Below are positions 1-6,673 of a stretch of 9,268 nt of DNA, piece after piece; within the stretch, counting starts at the first letter, position 1, and each line of letters starts with the position of its first letter. Below the pieces are notes generated by a model. The model did not search any database, had not been told where the DNA came from, and saw only the letters and a list, made by a program, of their open reading frames with translations. The stretch is taken from contig JAPLUJ010000546.1 of assembly GCA_026397695.1 (NCBI GenBank), forward strand, positions 1-9,268. Reading direction: 5' to 3'. Source of the DNA: Verrucomicrobiota bacterium (lineage in GTDB: Bacteria; Verrucomicrobiota; Verrucomicrobiia; Verrucomicrobiales; Akkermansiaceae). Both the position numbers and the translations under genes were made by a program.

Positions 1-1020
1 CTCCCCACGCAGTTTTGTTAGAAGAATCACCAGCGAGCGCCGCCGCTGGCGTGCCATCAAGTGCTCGACGGCCCCGGCAAAATCGCTTGGTGCGGGTGTC
101 GTCTGATAGTCATAAAGATGGTTGAGTAGGACCGGCATCGCATGGGACCCCTTCATCGGCGGCAGCCAGCGGTCGGACCCGCCGAAGGACTTCACCGCGA
201 CCTGGTCGCCTTGGCGCAACGCCACATGGGCAACGAGCAAAATCGCATTGAGGATGTGATCGAACTGCGGCACCCCGTTATCGAGCGCCCGCATCCGGCG
301 GCCGGTATCTAACAAGAAAACCACCGCCTGGTTGCGTTGTTCCTGGAAGTCCCGGCTGATGAGCATTTGCCTGCGGGACGATGCCTTCCAATCGATCTGC
401 GAGAGCGGGTCGCCATCGCGGTAATCGCGGAGTTGGTGGAAATCCCGGCTCGAGCCCGCATGCGCACGGCGCACGATGCCCAACGGGTTTTCGCGGTGTT
501 GCAAGGCGAGCAGGGCGAAGCGCACCACCGGCGCGTAATTCGGATAGACCTTGACGGTTTCCGGGGCGAGATGGGCGGATTGGCGTGCCCACAATCCCAG
601 CGGCGAGATCCGCCGGACCTGGGCCGGTCCAAACACCGCCGCGCCACGCTCCAGCAACTTCACCGGATAGAACACGCGGATTTCACGCTGTGGCGGGACC
701 ACCCCGGACCATGGCAACACGTCCGCCACCGCCCGCTGCGGAATACCATCGAACACCTCGATCCGGGCCACCCGCGTGCCATCATTGCGCAGGGTCAGCC
801 CGACCTCACCCGGTTCACCGCAAGCAAAACGCCCAGGCAAACGCCGGTGGATGACCAGCGGCCGTTCCCACAGCCCCCCCACCCCATCGATCAACACACA
901 CCCGGCCGCCGCCACCCCCAACCAGCCCCATGCGGGCAACAGCAAGGGCACCAACACGGCCAGAGCACCTAGCAGCAGCCAGGCTAAAGCAAGTGCTAAC
1001 AATCGTGTGGTGGGACTCAT
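1..1020 (-). CDS. DUF58 domain protein, 3' end cut off by window edge
   Basis: The minus strand is open from an ATG at 1020 to the window edge, giving 340 residues with no stop. Residues about 5-28 and 30-45 are hydrophobic and look like two membrane helices. The DUF58 hallmark lies at residues 198-217 and reads RDYRDGDPLSQIDWKASSRR. It is followed by a von Willebrand A-like strand ending in an Asp (VVFLLDTGRRM, Asp238), which resembles a degenerate metal-binding DxSxS site. DUF58 proteins are almost always encoded beside MoxR ATPases and are thought to be their membrane partners or substrates; the biochemical role is poorly defined. The ATG lies 8 bases after the moxR-like stop and has no Shine-Dalgarno sequence, so translation is probably coupled to the upstream gene. 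Family members are usually about 300-450 residues, so most of the protein is present. The family call is firm; the function is inferred. Confidence 0.93.
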   Translation of the reverse strand, partial: MSPTTRLLALALAWLLLGALAVLVPLLLPAWGWLGVAAAGCVLIDGVGGLWERPLVIHRRLPGRFACGEPGEVGLTLRNDGTRVARIEVFDGIPQRAVADVLPWSGVVPPQREIRVFYPVKLLERGAAVFGPAQVRRISPLGLWARQSAHLAPETVKVYPNYAPVVRFALLALQHRENPLGIVRRAHAGSSRDFHQLRDYRDGDPLSQIDWKASSRRQMLISRDFQEQRNQAVVFLLDTGRRMRALDNGVPQFDHILNAILLVAHVALRQGDQVAVKSFGGSDRWLPPMKGSHAMPVLLNHLYDYQTTPAPSDFAGAVEHLMARQRRRSLVILLTKLRGE

Positions 1021-1028
1021 TTTTTATG

Positions 1029-2027
1029 TTAGGGTAAGCCGCGCGGGGCTGGTACGCCTTCGACGATGGCCCGCAGCACGTCATCCACTTCCTGGCCACT
1101 GATGGCCACTTCCGGGGTGAGTTGCACGCGATGGCGCAGCACCGGCAAGGCCGCGCGCTTGATATCGTCGGGCGTGACGAATCCCCTGCCCTCCAGCGCG
1201 GCGAAGGCCTTGCCGATCCTCACCAGGCTGATCGCGCCGCGGGTTCCCGCGCCGAGCGAAACCGCCATGGATTCGCGCGTGGCGCGGGCCAGGGCCACCG
1301 CGTAAGCGACCACTTCGGGCACGATGTGGACCGCCGCCGTGGCCTGCTGGGCGGCGACGATTTCCTGCGGTCCGCAGACCAGCGCGACTCCGCTGTTAGA
1401 TCCACCCGGGGTTTCGGCGGATGCGCGGGTGACTATTTCACACTCCGCGTCGCGGTCGGGATAGCCGATGAGCACCTTCATGATGAAGCGGTCGAGTTGT
1501 GCCTCGGGCAGCGGATAGGTACCCTCATGTTCGACGGGATTCTGGGTGGCCAGGGTCATGAACGGTGGTGCGAGATGCAGGGTTTCGCCGTCAATGGTCA
1601 CCTGCCGTTCCTGCATCACTTCGAGCAACGCCGCCTGGGTCTTGGCCGGAGCGCGGTTGATCTCGTCGGCTAACAGCAAATTGGTGAACACCGGACCTTT
1701 GCGCAGTTGGAACGTCTGGCTTTTCATATCGAACAAGCGAAATCCGGTGACGTCCGAGGGCATCAGGTCGGGCGTGAACTGGATGCGCCCGGATGCCCCG
1801 CCGAAGGTGCCGGCGAGGGTGGTGACCAGATAGGTTTTGCCCAGCCCTGGTTTCCCCTCTAGCAGGACATGGCCACCCGCGAGCAAGGCGGCGAGGACTT
1901 GGTCGATCACGGTTTCCTGACCGAGGATCACGCTGCGGATTTCATGGCGCATGCGGTGGATCAAGTCGGTCAAACTCTGGACGGGTGAGAGCTCGGAAAC
2001 TAACGGGAATTGGGTATCGGGATTCAT
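1029..2027 (-). CDS. MoxR-family AAA+ ATPase
   Basis: This 332-residue protein has all the expected MoxR AAA+ motifs. Walker A is GKPGLGKT at residues 58-65. Walker B is LLLADE at 117-122, followed by the MoxR signature INRAPAKTQAALLEVMQE. Sensor 1 is ATQNP (Asn163), the arginine finger region is LDRF (Arg180), and the sensor 2 region is GAGTRGAIS (Arg263). Length is typical for the family. MoxR ATPases are thought to act as ATP-driven chaperones that assemble or activate protein complexes, often with DUF58 or von Willebrand A partners. The start is ATG at 2027, which overlaps the upstream DUF4350-like stop as ATGA. No Shine-Dalgarno sequence precedes it, so translational coupling is likely. 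The stop TAA is at 1031-1029. The specific substrate cannot be read from the sequence. Confidence 0.97.
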   Translation of the reverse strand: MNPDTQFPLVSELSPVQSLTDLIHRMRHEIRSVILGQETVIDQVLAALLAGGHVLLEGKPGLGKTYLVTTLAGTFGGASGRIQFTPDLMPSDVTGFRLFDMKSQTFQLRKGPVFTNLLLADEINRAPAKTQAALLEVMQERQVTIDGETLHLAPPFMTLATQNPVEHEGTYPLPEAQLDRFIMKVLIGYPDRDAECEIVTRASAETPGGSNSGVALVCGPQEIVAAQQATAAVHIVPEVVAYAVALARATRESMAVSLGAGTRGAISLVRIGKAFAALEGRGFVTPDDIKRAALPVLRHRVQLTPEVAISGQEVDDVLRAIVEGVPAPRGLP

Positions 2028-3136
2028 GGCAGGGATGGATTGTGGAGGACTTTAGATAACTGTTGGAGGTCGGTGGTGATGCGGGTGAGATGCGCGGGAT
2101 CGGCGGGTACGGCGGCGGCCAGCGCCCGCTGCACCCGCTCACGCGGCAAGGCGGCGCGATCCGCCAGCAACTGCGAAAAATCCTCGTCACGGCTGCCGGC
2201 GTGCACGCCCGCACGCTGACCGAGTTCGCAGATTTGCTGGCGCAAGGGAGCCAGCAGCGACGCCGTGCGGTCCAGCCGCCATTGAAAATCCCCCAGCGCC
2301 TCCAGATGGTGCGCGTAGCCCCGCAACTCCGCCGGGACCGACACCGCTTCCATCGGGCCAAAACGCTTGAAGTTCTTCCACAGCCAGAATAACACCCACA
2401 CCGCCAGAGCTAACATGAATGGTCCGAGGTGGGCCCGCAACAACGCCCACAGGGAAAGACCGGAGCCGCGCACGAAAACGACAGTGCCCTCGTATTGCAT
2501 GGCCTTGACCAATGCATCGAGCAAGGCCGCGTGGTCGTTATCACTGATCCAACGGTTGCGCAACAAACGCCCGTCAGTCAACACCGTGATGCGTCCATCG
2601 CCGGCCTTTACCGAGGCAAACACTCCCGGCTCGCCACCTGTTAGAGCCACGGATGCCTGCGATGTGGCGTCCACTTTGAAGGTCCGGCCGGCAAACACGA
2701 TGTCACTCGCACTGGCACCGCCCCGGGTGGATGCCGGTGGTTTGAGAACAATCCCCGCCCGCTCTAACATCGAGAACAACGCCGGCTCCATGACCAGCGG
2801 CGGGTGATCATCCGACCAATCGTTGGTTTCCTCGTCGGCATGCTCGATGAGCAGAATGAGGTGACCGCCGATCCCCACCCAATCTTCGATGCGGCGGGTA
2901 AAGCTTTCATTGCTCAGGATGGAGGCGGGAAGAATCCACACCGCATCCTCCCCTAACGGCGCGGTCCAAGAGATCACCGAACGCACCTGCCAGCCCATGC
3001 GCCCGACAAACCGTTCGGCGGCGAGCCACGGATTGACGCGCGCCTTGCCCTTGTAGCCGATCTCGCGCTCCACCTCGATGGTCTCGCAGGCGGTTAGAGC
3101 AAGCGCCGCCGTGACCATCACAAACAGGCGCCTCAT
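2024..3136 (-). CDS. DUF4350-like putative lipoprotein of the MoxR operon
   Basis: I place the start at ATG 3136 (370 residues) rather than at the in-frame candidate 22 codons upstream. AGGAGGG sits about 4 bases before this ATG, the ATG overlaps the preceding stop as ATGA, and the protein then begins with a lipoprotein signal (MRRLFVMVTAALALTAC, lipobox LTAC, Cys17). The following region (about 30-210) fits the DUF4350 pattern found in MoxR operons, including an NPWLAAERF segment and a hydrophobic strand GGHLILLIEHAD. One membrane helix lies at about 237-256, and the last 108 residues are charged, helical and probably cytoplasmic. Lipidation plus a transmembrane segment would anchor the protein at two points, with the DUF4350 part outside the cytoplasm. 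The function is unknown. The family call rests on weak similarity plus operon position; the reading frame itself is secure. Confidence 0.85.
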   Translation of the reverse strand: MRRLFVMVTAALALTACETIEVEREIGYKGKARVNPWLAAERFVGRMGWQVRSVISWTAPLGEDAVWILPASILSNESFTRRIEDWVGIGGHLILLIEHADEETNDWSDDHPPLVMEPALFSMLERAGIVLKPPASTRGGASASDIVFAGRTFKVDATSQASVALTGGEPGVFASVKAGDGRITVLTDGRLLRNRWISDNDHAALLDALVKAMQYEGTVVFVRGSGLSLWALLRAHLGPFMLALAVWVLFWLWKNFKRFGPMEAVSVPAELRGYAHHLEALGDFQWRLDRTASLLAPLRQQICELGQRAGVHAGSRDEDFSQLLADRAALPRERVQRALAAAVPADPAHLTRITTDLQQLSKVLHNPSLP

Positions 3137-4587
3137 GCGTCCCTCCTCTCCCGAAACGGCCACTCCTGGCAGAGCACCTCGACTTCCCGTTCCGCCGGGC
3201 ATAGCCCCGCATACGCCAGGCGGCTCCAGGCGCCGGTGATGCTGCGGAAATATTCCGGGTGCGCCGCCGGACCTGCTAGATCAACGCGTCGCACGCAGTC
3301 GCCTTCCGTATCGGATTCCTGGATCGCCACGCGCGCCACCTCCATCACCCGCGAAATCGCGCCCCGATAGAGCAACCCGAGCGCCTCCTGCTGACGGCCT
3401 TGCCGCCACAGCGCCCACGCCGCAGCAGGCACATCATCGGGGAGCGTCGCCGGGCTCACATCCATACCCATAACGACGCGTGCCGTGGCTGAAACACCGG
3501 GGGTTTCCCCGCCCGCACGCCGCCGCATGAACGCCCGGCGGTTTTGCCACAGCAGCCACAGGATCGCACCTAACAGGATGGCGAAAGCCGAGTATACCAA
3601 CAGTGATGCGAGCCATTGCGGCGCACTCCCGGGGCTGAGCCACGACGGCCATTTCCAGGAAAACGAATGCCGCGAGGGAACGGGTACCTTTTCTATCACC
3701 GTGTGGACTTTGAATGCCTCGTCGGCCATCACCTCGCGGATCACCGCGGCCGGATCGCGCTCTGCCGCAGCGCGGCAATCCGCAGGCTGGCACACGGCAC
3801 ACAGCAGCAATCCTAACAGCACCACTTTCGCGAGCCTGCGGGCGAGGCGTTTGAAGGCCAGTTCCACATCCCAGCCCTCGATCCATGACCGGTTGTTCAG
3901 ATAAACCCCGAACCCCGCGCCAGTGATGAATAGATCCGTTAGCGACATCGCAAGCATCACACAACACACCATCGCACGCACAATCAGCAAAGGCAACGAC
4001 ATCAAATTCTCGGAATCCCAGCTTTCCATCGCCATGCGCCAGGCGCTGTCCTGACCTTCAGGGATGAACATTTTGACCAATACCACAATGGCAAAACCGA
4101 ACCAGCACGCCGCTATATCCGCAACAAGGTAGATCCATATCACCACCCCTTCACCACGGCGCGTCACCTGGGTGCATCGCTGCTTGTAGGCCTTGTTGCG
4201 CAAGCCCTCCAGATCCTCGACGGCCAGCGTCACCGGCAGCCACGGCGAAAACCTCGCCCACACGAAACGATAGAAAAACCGCCGCGTCCAGGCCCGCGGA
4301 ATCTCCCGCAAGGTGGCACGCCATGCGGGGCGCTCGCCAAACAAGCGCCGGCTCAACTCAAACAACACCATGCGCGAACCGGCCGGCTTCCACCACCAAA
4401 ACACCATCAACCATAACATCGGTGATTCCCACAACCACCAACCGGCCGCCACCACGGGCACCACCATCACCAACCACCAAACGGCGAAACAACGCCAGAA
4501 ATCCCGCCGCACCATCGCCAGACCGAGGTCCACCGCCTCCCAATCGCTGCGCGGGCGGATTTCCGCCGTCACCGCATCAAGCCTCAT
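3133..4587 (-). CDS. Multi-pass membrane protein with C-terminal DUF4129 domain
   Basis: The protein has 484 residues. Hydrophobic segments near 32-53, 55-68, 148-172, 195-222, 254-268 and 326-347 suggest about six membrane helices. The region 270-325 between the last two may be exposed outside the cytoplasm. The C-terminal part, about 388-478, matches DUF4129: a helical stretch beginning AWALWRQGRQQEALGLLYRG, then a YFRSITGAWSRLAYAG block. DUF4129 is recurrent in MoxR/DUF58 operons and its function is unknown. The N-terminal multi-helix half is longer than the usual DUF4129 partner. The start ATG at 4587 follows an AGGAAGGGGGG ribosome-binding site and overlaps the end of the SpoIIM-like gene by 11 bases. 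The stop overlaps the next start as ATGA. Membrane location is well supported; the role in the MoxR system is inferred from context. Confidence 0.87.
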   Translation of the reverse strand: MRLDAVTAEIRPRSDWEAVDLGLAMVRRDFWRCFAVWWLVMVVPVVAAGWWLWESPMLWLMVFWWWKPAGSRMVLFELSRRLFGERPAWRATLREIPRAWTRRFFYRFVWARFSPWLPVTLAVEDLEGLRNKAYKQRCTQVTRRGEGVVIWIYLVADIAACWFGFAIVVLVKMFIPEGQDSAWRMAMESWDSENLMSLPLLIVRAMVCCVMLAMSLTDLFITGAGFGVYLNNRSWIEGWDVELAFKRLARRLAKVVLLGLLLCAVCQPADCRAAAERDPAAVIREVMADEAFKVHTVIEKVPVPSRHSFSWKWPSWLSPGSAPQWLASLLVYSAFAILLGAILWLLWQNRRAFMRRRAGGETPGVSATARVVMGMDVSPATLPDDVPAAAWALWRQGRQQEALGLLYRGAISRVMEVARVAIQESDTEGDCVRRVDLAGPAAHPEYFRSITGAWSRLAYAGLCPAEREVEVLCQEWPFRERRDA

Positions 4588-5548
4588 GACAGTCCCCCCT
4601 TCCTGCTAACAGGAAATACACGGTGAGCAGGATCCACCCGCCGGCCCCGAACGCATACTTCGCCTCCGGCGCAATCCGCTGCGCCGACCAGAACCCCTCG
4701 ATCACCGCTGCCAGCGTGGTCAGGAGCGCGGCCCCATAGATCAACGGCAGCGCCTGCTGCGAGGCTGCCGCCAGCGCGCGAACACGCGGAGCCCGCCCGG
4801 GTCGCAGGATCGCCAGCCCGAGCCGCATGCCAGCCATCCCGGAAACCACCATGCCTAACAACTCGAACGACGAATGCCCGCACACGAACGACCAGAACGA
4901 CTGGGGATTGCAGGCATGGTTCACATAGCCTGCGGCGGCACCGAGGTGCAGGCCGTTGAACAACAGGAAAAACAAGGTTCCCAAGCCCGCCGCCATGCCG
5001 CCGGCAAAGATCTGGAAGTCGATCTCCACGTTATGATAGATATAGAAACAAAACATCATGAAGTTCGACCCATACTCGGATCGCAGATACTCGAGTTGTT
5101 GCTCCCTGCCGCCATACATCTGTTCCATCATGGCCATGCCCTCCGCGCCCAGCACCGCCTGGATCCAGCGGATGTCTGTTAGGGACGAGAGCATCATGAC
5201 GCAAAACGGCAGCCAGAACATCAGGTTGCACAGCCAGAACAAGCGCCACTCGCGCCGCACCGTGCGGGGAAACCCGGCGGTGACAAATGCCACCGCCTGC
5301 TGCCATCCGGCGCGGCGGATCCGATAGATCACCTTGTAGCCGCGGATCACCAGCGCGTTCAGGCGTTCGGTGATGCGGGTGCCATACATCCGTGACTCCG
5401 CCAGTGACAGGTCCACACACAGTTCGCGGAAGCGCCGCGGCATCTGCCCGGCCTGCGGGTCCGCATCGCCGTTTTCCAGGCGCTCCACCAGGCGCTCGTA
5501 TTCCGTCCAGCGCTGCTGGTTCTTGTGTTCGAAATCTCCTGAGGTCAT
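4577..5548 (-). CDS. SpoIIM/DUF95-type integral membrane protein
   Basis: From ATG 5548 the product has 323 residues. A charged N-terminal region of about 95 residues begins MTSGDFEHKNQQRWTEYERL, which matches the usual start of bacterial SpoIIM-like proteins. About five membrane helices follow, near residues 103-123, 179-209, 230-247, 266-287 and 300-315. The conserved family block GHSSFELLGMVVSGMAGMRL is present, with His225 and Glu229. Stage II sporulation protein M names the family after a Bacillus protein, but copies next to moxR occur in non-sporulating bacteria and have no settled function. It is the first gene of the operon. An upstream in-frame ATG at 5593 would add 15 residues; neither start has a good Shine-Dalgarno sequence, and I chose 5548 from family length. 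The RDD-domain gene often adjacent to this family is not present. Confidence 0.85.
   Translation of the reverse strand: MTSGDFEHKNQQRWTEYERLVERLENGDADPQAGQMPRRFRELCVDLSLAESRMYGTRITERLNALVIRGYKVIYRIRRAGWQQAVAFVTAGFPRTVRREWRLFWLCNLMFWLPFCVMMLSSLTDIRWIQAVLGAEGMAMMEQMYGGREQQLEYLRSEYGSNFMMFCFYIYHNVEIDFQIFAGGMAAGLGTLFFLLFNGLHLGAAAGYVNHACNPQSFWSFVCGHSSFELLGMVVSGMAGMRLGLAILRPGRAPRVRALAAASQQALPLIYGAALLTTLAAVIEGFWSAQRIAPEAKYAFGAGGWILLTVYFLLAGRGDCHEA
4600..4615 (-). other. Perfect hairpin abutting the ribosome-binding site of the DUF4129 gene
   Basis: TTCCTG, a four-base loop and CAGGAA form a perfect 6-bp inverted repeat inside the last codons of the SpoIIM-like gene. On the minus-strand transcript the 3' arm (CAGGAA) runs straight into the G-rich ribosome-binding site of the DUF4129 gene, whose ATG is at 4587. 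It could tune translation of the second gene when ribosomes are not clearing the first one. There is no U-run after it, so it is not a terminator. The repeat is seen directly; a function is only inferred. Confidence 0.4.
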
Positions 5549-5751
5549 GAGGCGTGGGTCGGGCGTCAAATGGCGGCCAAGCCACGGCACCATGAGCGCC
5601 GGAATCGGTTTCGTCCATGCCCAACTTGCAGGACGAATCCTCCACGCCTAAGCGCTTGCGTCAGCCTACCGGGGGGCGCCTGTGGTGACGGCACGTCTGC
5701 GTAACGCGGATTCCGCTTGCCATGTGCGCCATTTGTGTGCACAGTACCTCC
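5549..5751. promoter_or_regulatory. Divergent intergenic region with three short palindromes
   Basis: This stretch separates the minus-strand MoxR operon from the plus-strand antitoxin gene and must hold both promoters. Three palindromes are visible: AAGCGCTT at 5650-5657, GCGGA-T-TCCGC at 5706-5716, and TGTGCACA at 5736-5743, the last ending 8 bases before the antitoxin ATG. Ribbon-helix-helix antitoxins commonly bind short palindromes in their own promoter, so TGTGCACA is the best operator candidate. A possible -35 for the antitoxin is TTGCCA at 5717-5722, with a weak -10 near 5741-5746. That would place transcription start close to the ATG at 5752 and could give a leaderless message. I see no convincing sigma-70 boxes for the MoxR operon and no good Shine-Dalgarno for either gene. 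Confidence 0.35.
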
Positions 5752-6105
5752 ATGTCACGAGACGCATCCCCGGCAACACGCCCTGCACGCACCAAGGCTG
5801 AACGCCTTGTGGCAAGGGTGACACGTGCCGACAAGGAACTGATCGAACGCGGCGCGGAAGTGGCCGGTCAGTCCGTGGCGAACTTCGTCATTTCCCATGC
5901 CCGCAGCGCGGCAGAGACCTTGATCCGGGAGGAAGCGGTGATCCGGCTCACGGTCGAGGAATCCCGGCGTCTGATCGAGGTGCTGTTAGCTCCCGCCATG
6001 CCGCCGACTGCCGCCGCAACCAAGGCGCTGAAGCGCTACCGCGAGTCGGTCATCAGCGATGTGAATCCGGTTTCCCCAACATGTCGGAAATCCGCTGCAT
6101 CGTGA
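5752..6105 (+). CDS. DUF1778 (TacA-like) ribbon-helix-helix antitoxin
   Basis: This is the only clear plus-strand gene. From ATG 5752 it gives 117 residues. A short basic N-terminus leads into a ribbon-helix-helix fold: strand ERLVARVT at 17-24, then helices near 26-38 and 41-58 around the conserved SVANFVISHA. Next comes the DUF1778 toxin-contacting segment IRLTVEESRRLIEVLLAP (64-81), followed by an ALKRYRE helix. DUF1778 antitoxins bind and neutralise GNAT-family toxins and repress their own promoter. The partner toxin is encoded immediately beside it but on the opposite strand, tail to tail. The last 17 codons overlap the toxin gene antisense, so the tail after about residue 100 looks like a non-conserved extension. 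An upstream ATG at 5722 would add 10 residues (including two Cys) that do not resemble the family; I prefer 5752. Confidence 0.88.
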   Translation: MSRDASPATRPARTKAERLVARVTRADKELIERGAEVAGQSVANFVISHARSAAETLIREEAVIRLTVEESRRLIEVLLAPAMPPTAAATKALKRYRESVISDVNPVSPTCRKSAAS

Positions 6106-6586
6106 TGAACAGGCGCTCCGCGTTGAGCCACTCGAAGCCGTGCTTTTGATAGAACATTCCCGCCTGCCCGTCTTTCGGGTCGGCGACCATCAAAGCGGCG
6201 GGAATTTCCGTGTGCAGGACGCGATGCATGGCGTCGTATAGCAGGAGTTCGCCGAGGCCATTCCTGTGTTGGGATTTAGCCACCGCCAAACGCCCTAGCA
6301 AGACCGCGCCCACACGTGGATAGCGGGGCAGGCGCTTCACCGCTTCGGGATCGGCTGCGCCCAACTCGCGCAAATCAACCGCTTCCGCCGACAACGTGTA
6401 AAAACCGAGCACGTTTCCCGGTTGTTCGTCCTGGGTGAGCACCCAGCATCCCGCAATCTTGCGCCTGCTGTCCTGCGCCGCCCGTTCTCTCAAATATCGG
6501 TTCAGCGGGTCTACGCCACAATCGAATCCAGCCCGCTCGTGGAGCGTGGGGTTGAGTCTCGCGATGTGATAGAAAATGTTGCTCAT
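6053..6586 (-). CDS. GNAT-family acetyltransferase toxin (TacT-like)
   Basis: From ATG 6586 this 177-residue protein has the hallmarks of TacT-type toxins. These are an N-terminal FDCGVDPLNRYLRERAAQDS block (21-40), GFYTLSA (61-67), a VGAVLLGRLAV strand (92-102), an acetyl-CoA-binding loop HRNGLGELLL (107-116) and the FYQKHGF segment with the probable catalytic Tyr146. Such toxins transfer acetyl from acetyl-CoA to the amino group of aminoacylated tRNAs and block translation; that activity is known for the family, not shown here. The loop has His-Arg where Gln-Gly is more usual, a mild deviation. An in-frame TTG at 6619 would add 11 residues, but its GGGAG lies only 1-2 bases away, which is too close. 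The ATG at 6586 is instead coupled to a short upstream ORF. The neighbouring DUF1778 gene is the expected antitoxin, although the two genes face each other and overlap by 53 bases. Confidence 0.92.
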   Translation of the reverse strand: MSNIFYHIARLNPTLHERAGFDCGVDPLNRYLRERAAQDSRRKIAGCWVLTQDEQPGNVLGFYTLSAEAVDLRELGAADPEAVKRLPRYPRVGAVLLGRLAVAKSQHRNGLGELLLYDAMHRVLHTEIPAALMVADPKDGQAGMFYQKHGFEWLNAERLFITMQRISDMLGKPDSHR

Positions 6587-6612
6587 GACTGGCGGTCTGC
6601 CGAAGACTTCAT
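6583..6612 (-). CDS. Candidate 9-codon leader ORF coupled to the toxin start
   Basis: ATG at 6612 opens a short frame reading MKSSADRQS and ending in TGA at 6585-6583. The stop overlaps the toxin ATG as ATGA. A GGGAG ribosome-binding site lies 8 bases upstream of this ATG, which is ideal spacing, while the toxin ATG has no Shine-Dalgarno of its own. The geometry fits a leader peptide that delivers ribosomes to the toxin start by termination-reinitiation. It is too short to judge by coding statistics, so the call rests on spacing and overlap alone. Confidence 0.4.
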   Translation of the reverse strand: MKSSADRQS

Positions 6613-6618
6613 ACTTCA

Positions 6619-6640
6619 ATCTCCCGGCTCGTCAGGAGAT
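6619..6640 (-). promoter_or_regulatory. Hairpin masking the ribosome-binding site in the toxin leader; possible operator
   Basis: ATCTCC and GGAGAT form a perfect 6-bp inverted repeat around a 10-base loop. On the minus-strand transcript the 3' arm contains the GGGAG/GGAGAT sequence that serves the leader ORF, so folding would hide the only good ribosome-binding site upstream of the toxin. The repeat also sits just after the TATAAT box, near the predicted transcription start, where a DNA-binding antitoxin could act as repressor. Either reading, RNA switch or DNA operator, is inference from position. Confidence 0.4.
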
Positions 6641-6649
6641 CCGTGAGTC

Positions 6650-6655
6650 ATTATA
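6650..6655 (-). promoter_or_regulatory. TATAAT -10 box for the toxin transcript
   Basis: The minus strand carries a perfect TATAAT in the 87-base gap between the stop of the GHMP/UGPase gene and the toxin ATG. It is AT-rich against a GC-rich background. Transcription would start near 6643, giving a leader of about 57 bases. No good -35 hexamer is seen 16-18 bases upstream, so the promoter may be weak or activator-dependent. It implies that the toxin can be transcribed independently of both the antitoxin gene and the upstream sugar-nucleotide gene. Confidence 0.45.
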
Positions 6656-6673
6656 TGTGATTTGCATGCCGTC

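Noticed and set aside
337..972. Plus-strand open frame of 211 codons
   Set aside because: It lies wholly antisense to the DUF58 gene, which has the diagnostic motif on the minus strand.
1122..1673. Plus-strand open frame of 183 codons
   Set aside because: It lies wholly antisense to the MoxR ATPase, whose Walker and sensor motifs are intact, and its translation resembles no family I know.
5031..5645. Minus-strand open frame of 204 codons overlapping the SpoIIM-like gene
   Set aside because: Its translation is Pro/Arg/Gly-rich without membrane segments or motifs, whereas the frame ending at 4577 has clear SpoIIM features.
6041..6110. Bidirectional terminator between the convergent genes
   Set aside because: No GC-rich hairpin followed by a T-run is present on either strand, and the two coding regions overlap here.
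6617..6619. TTG start codon for the toxin (188 residues)
   Set aside because: The adjacent GGGAG is only 1-2 bases from the TTG, too close for initiation, and the extra 11 residues do not look like the family N-terminus.
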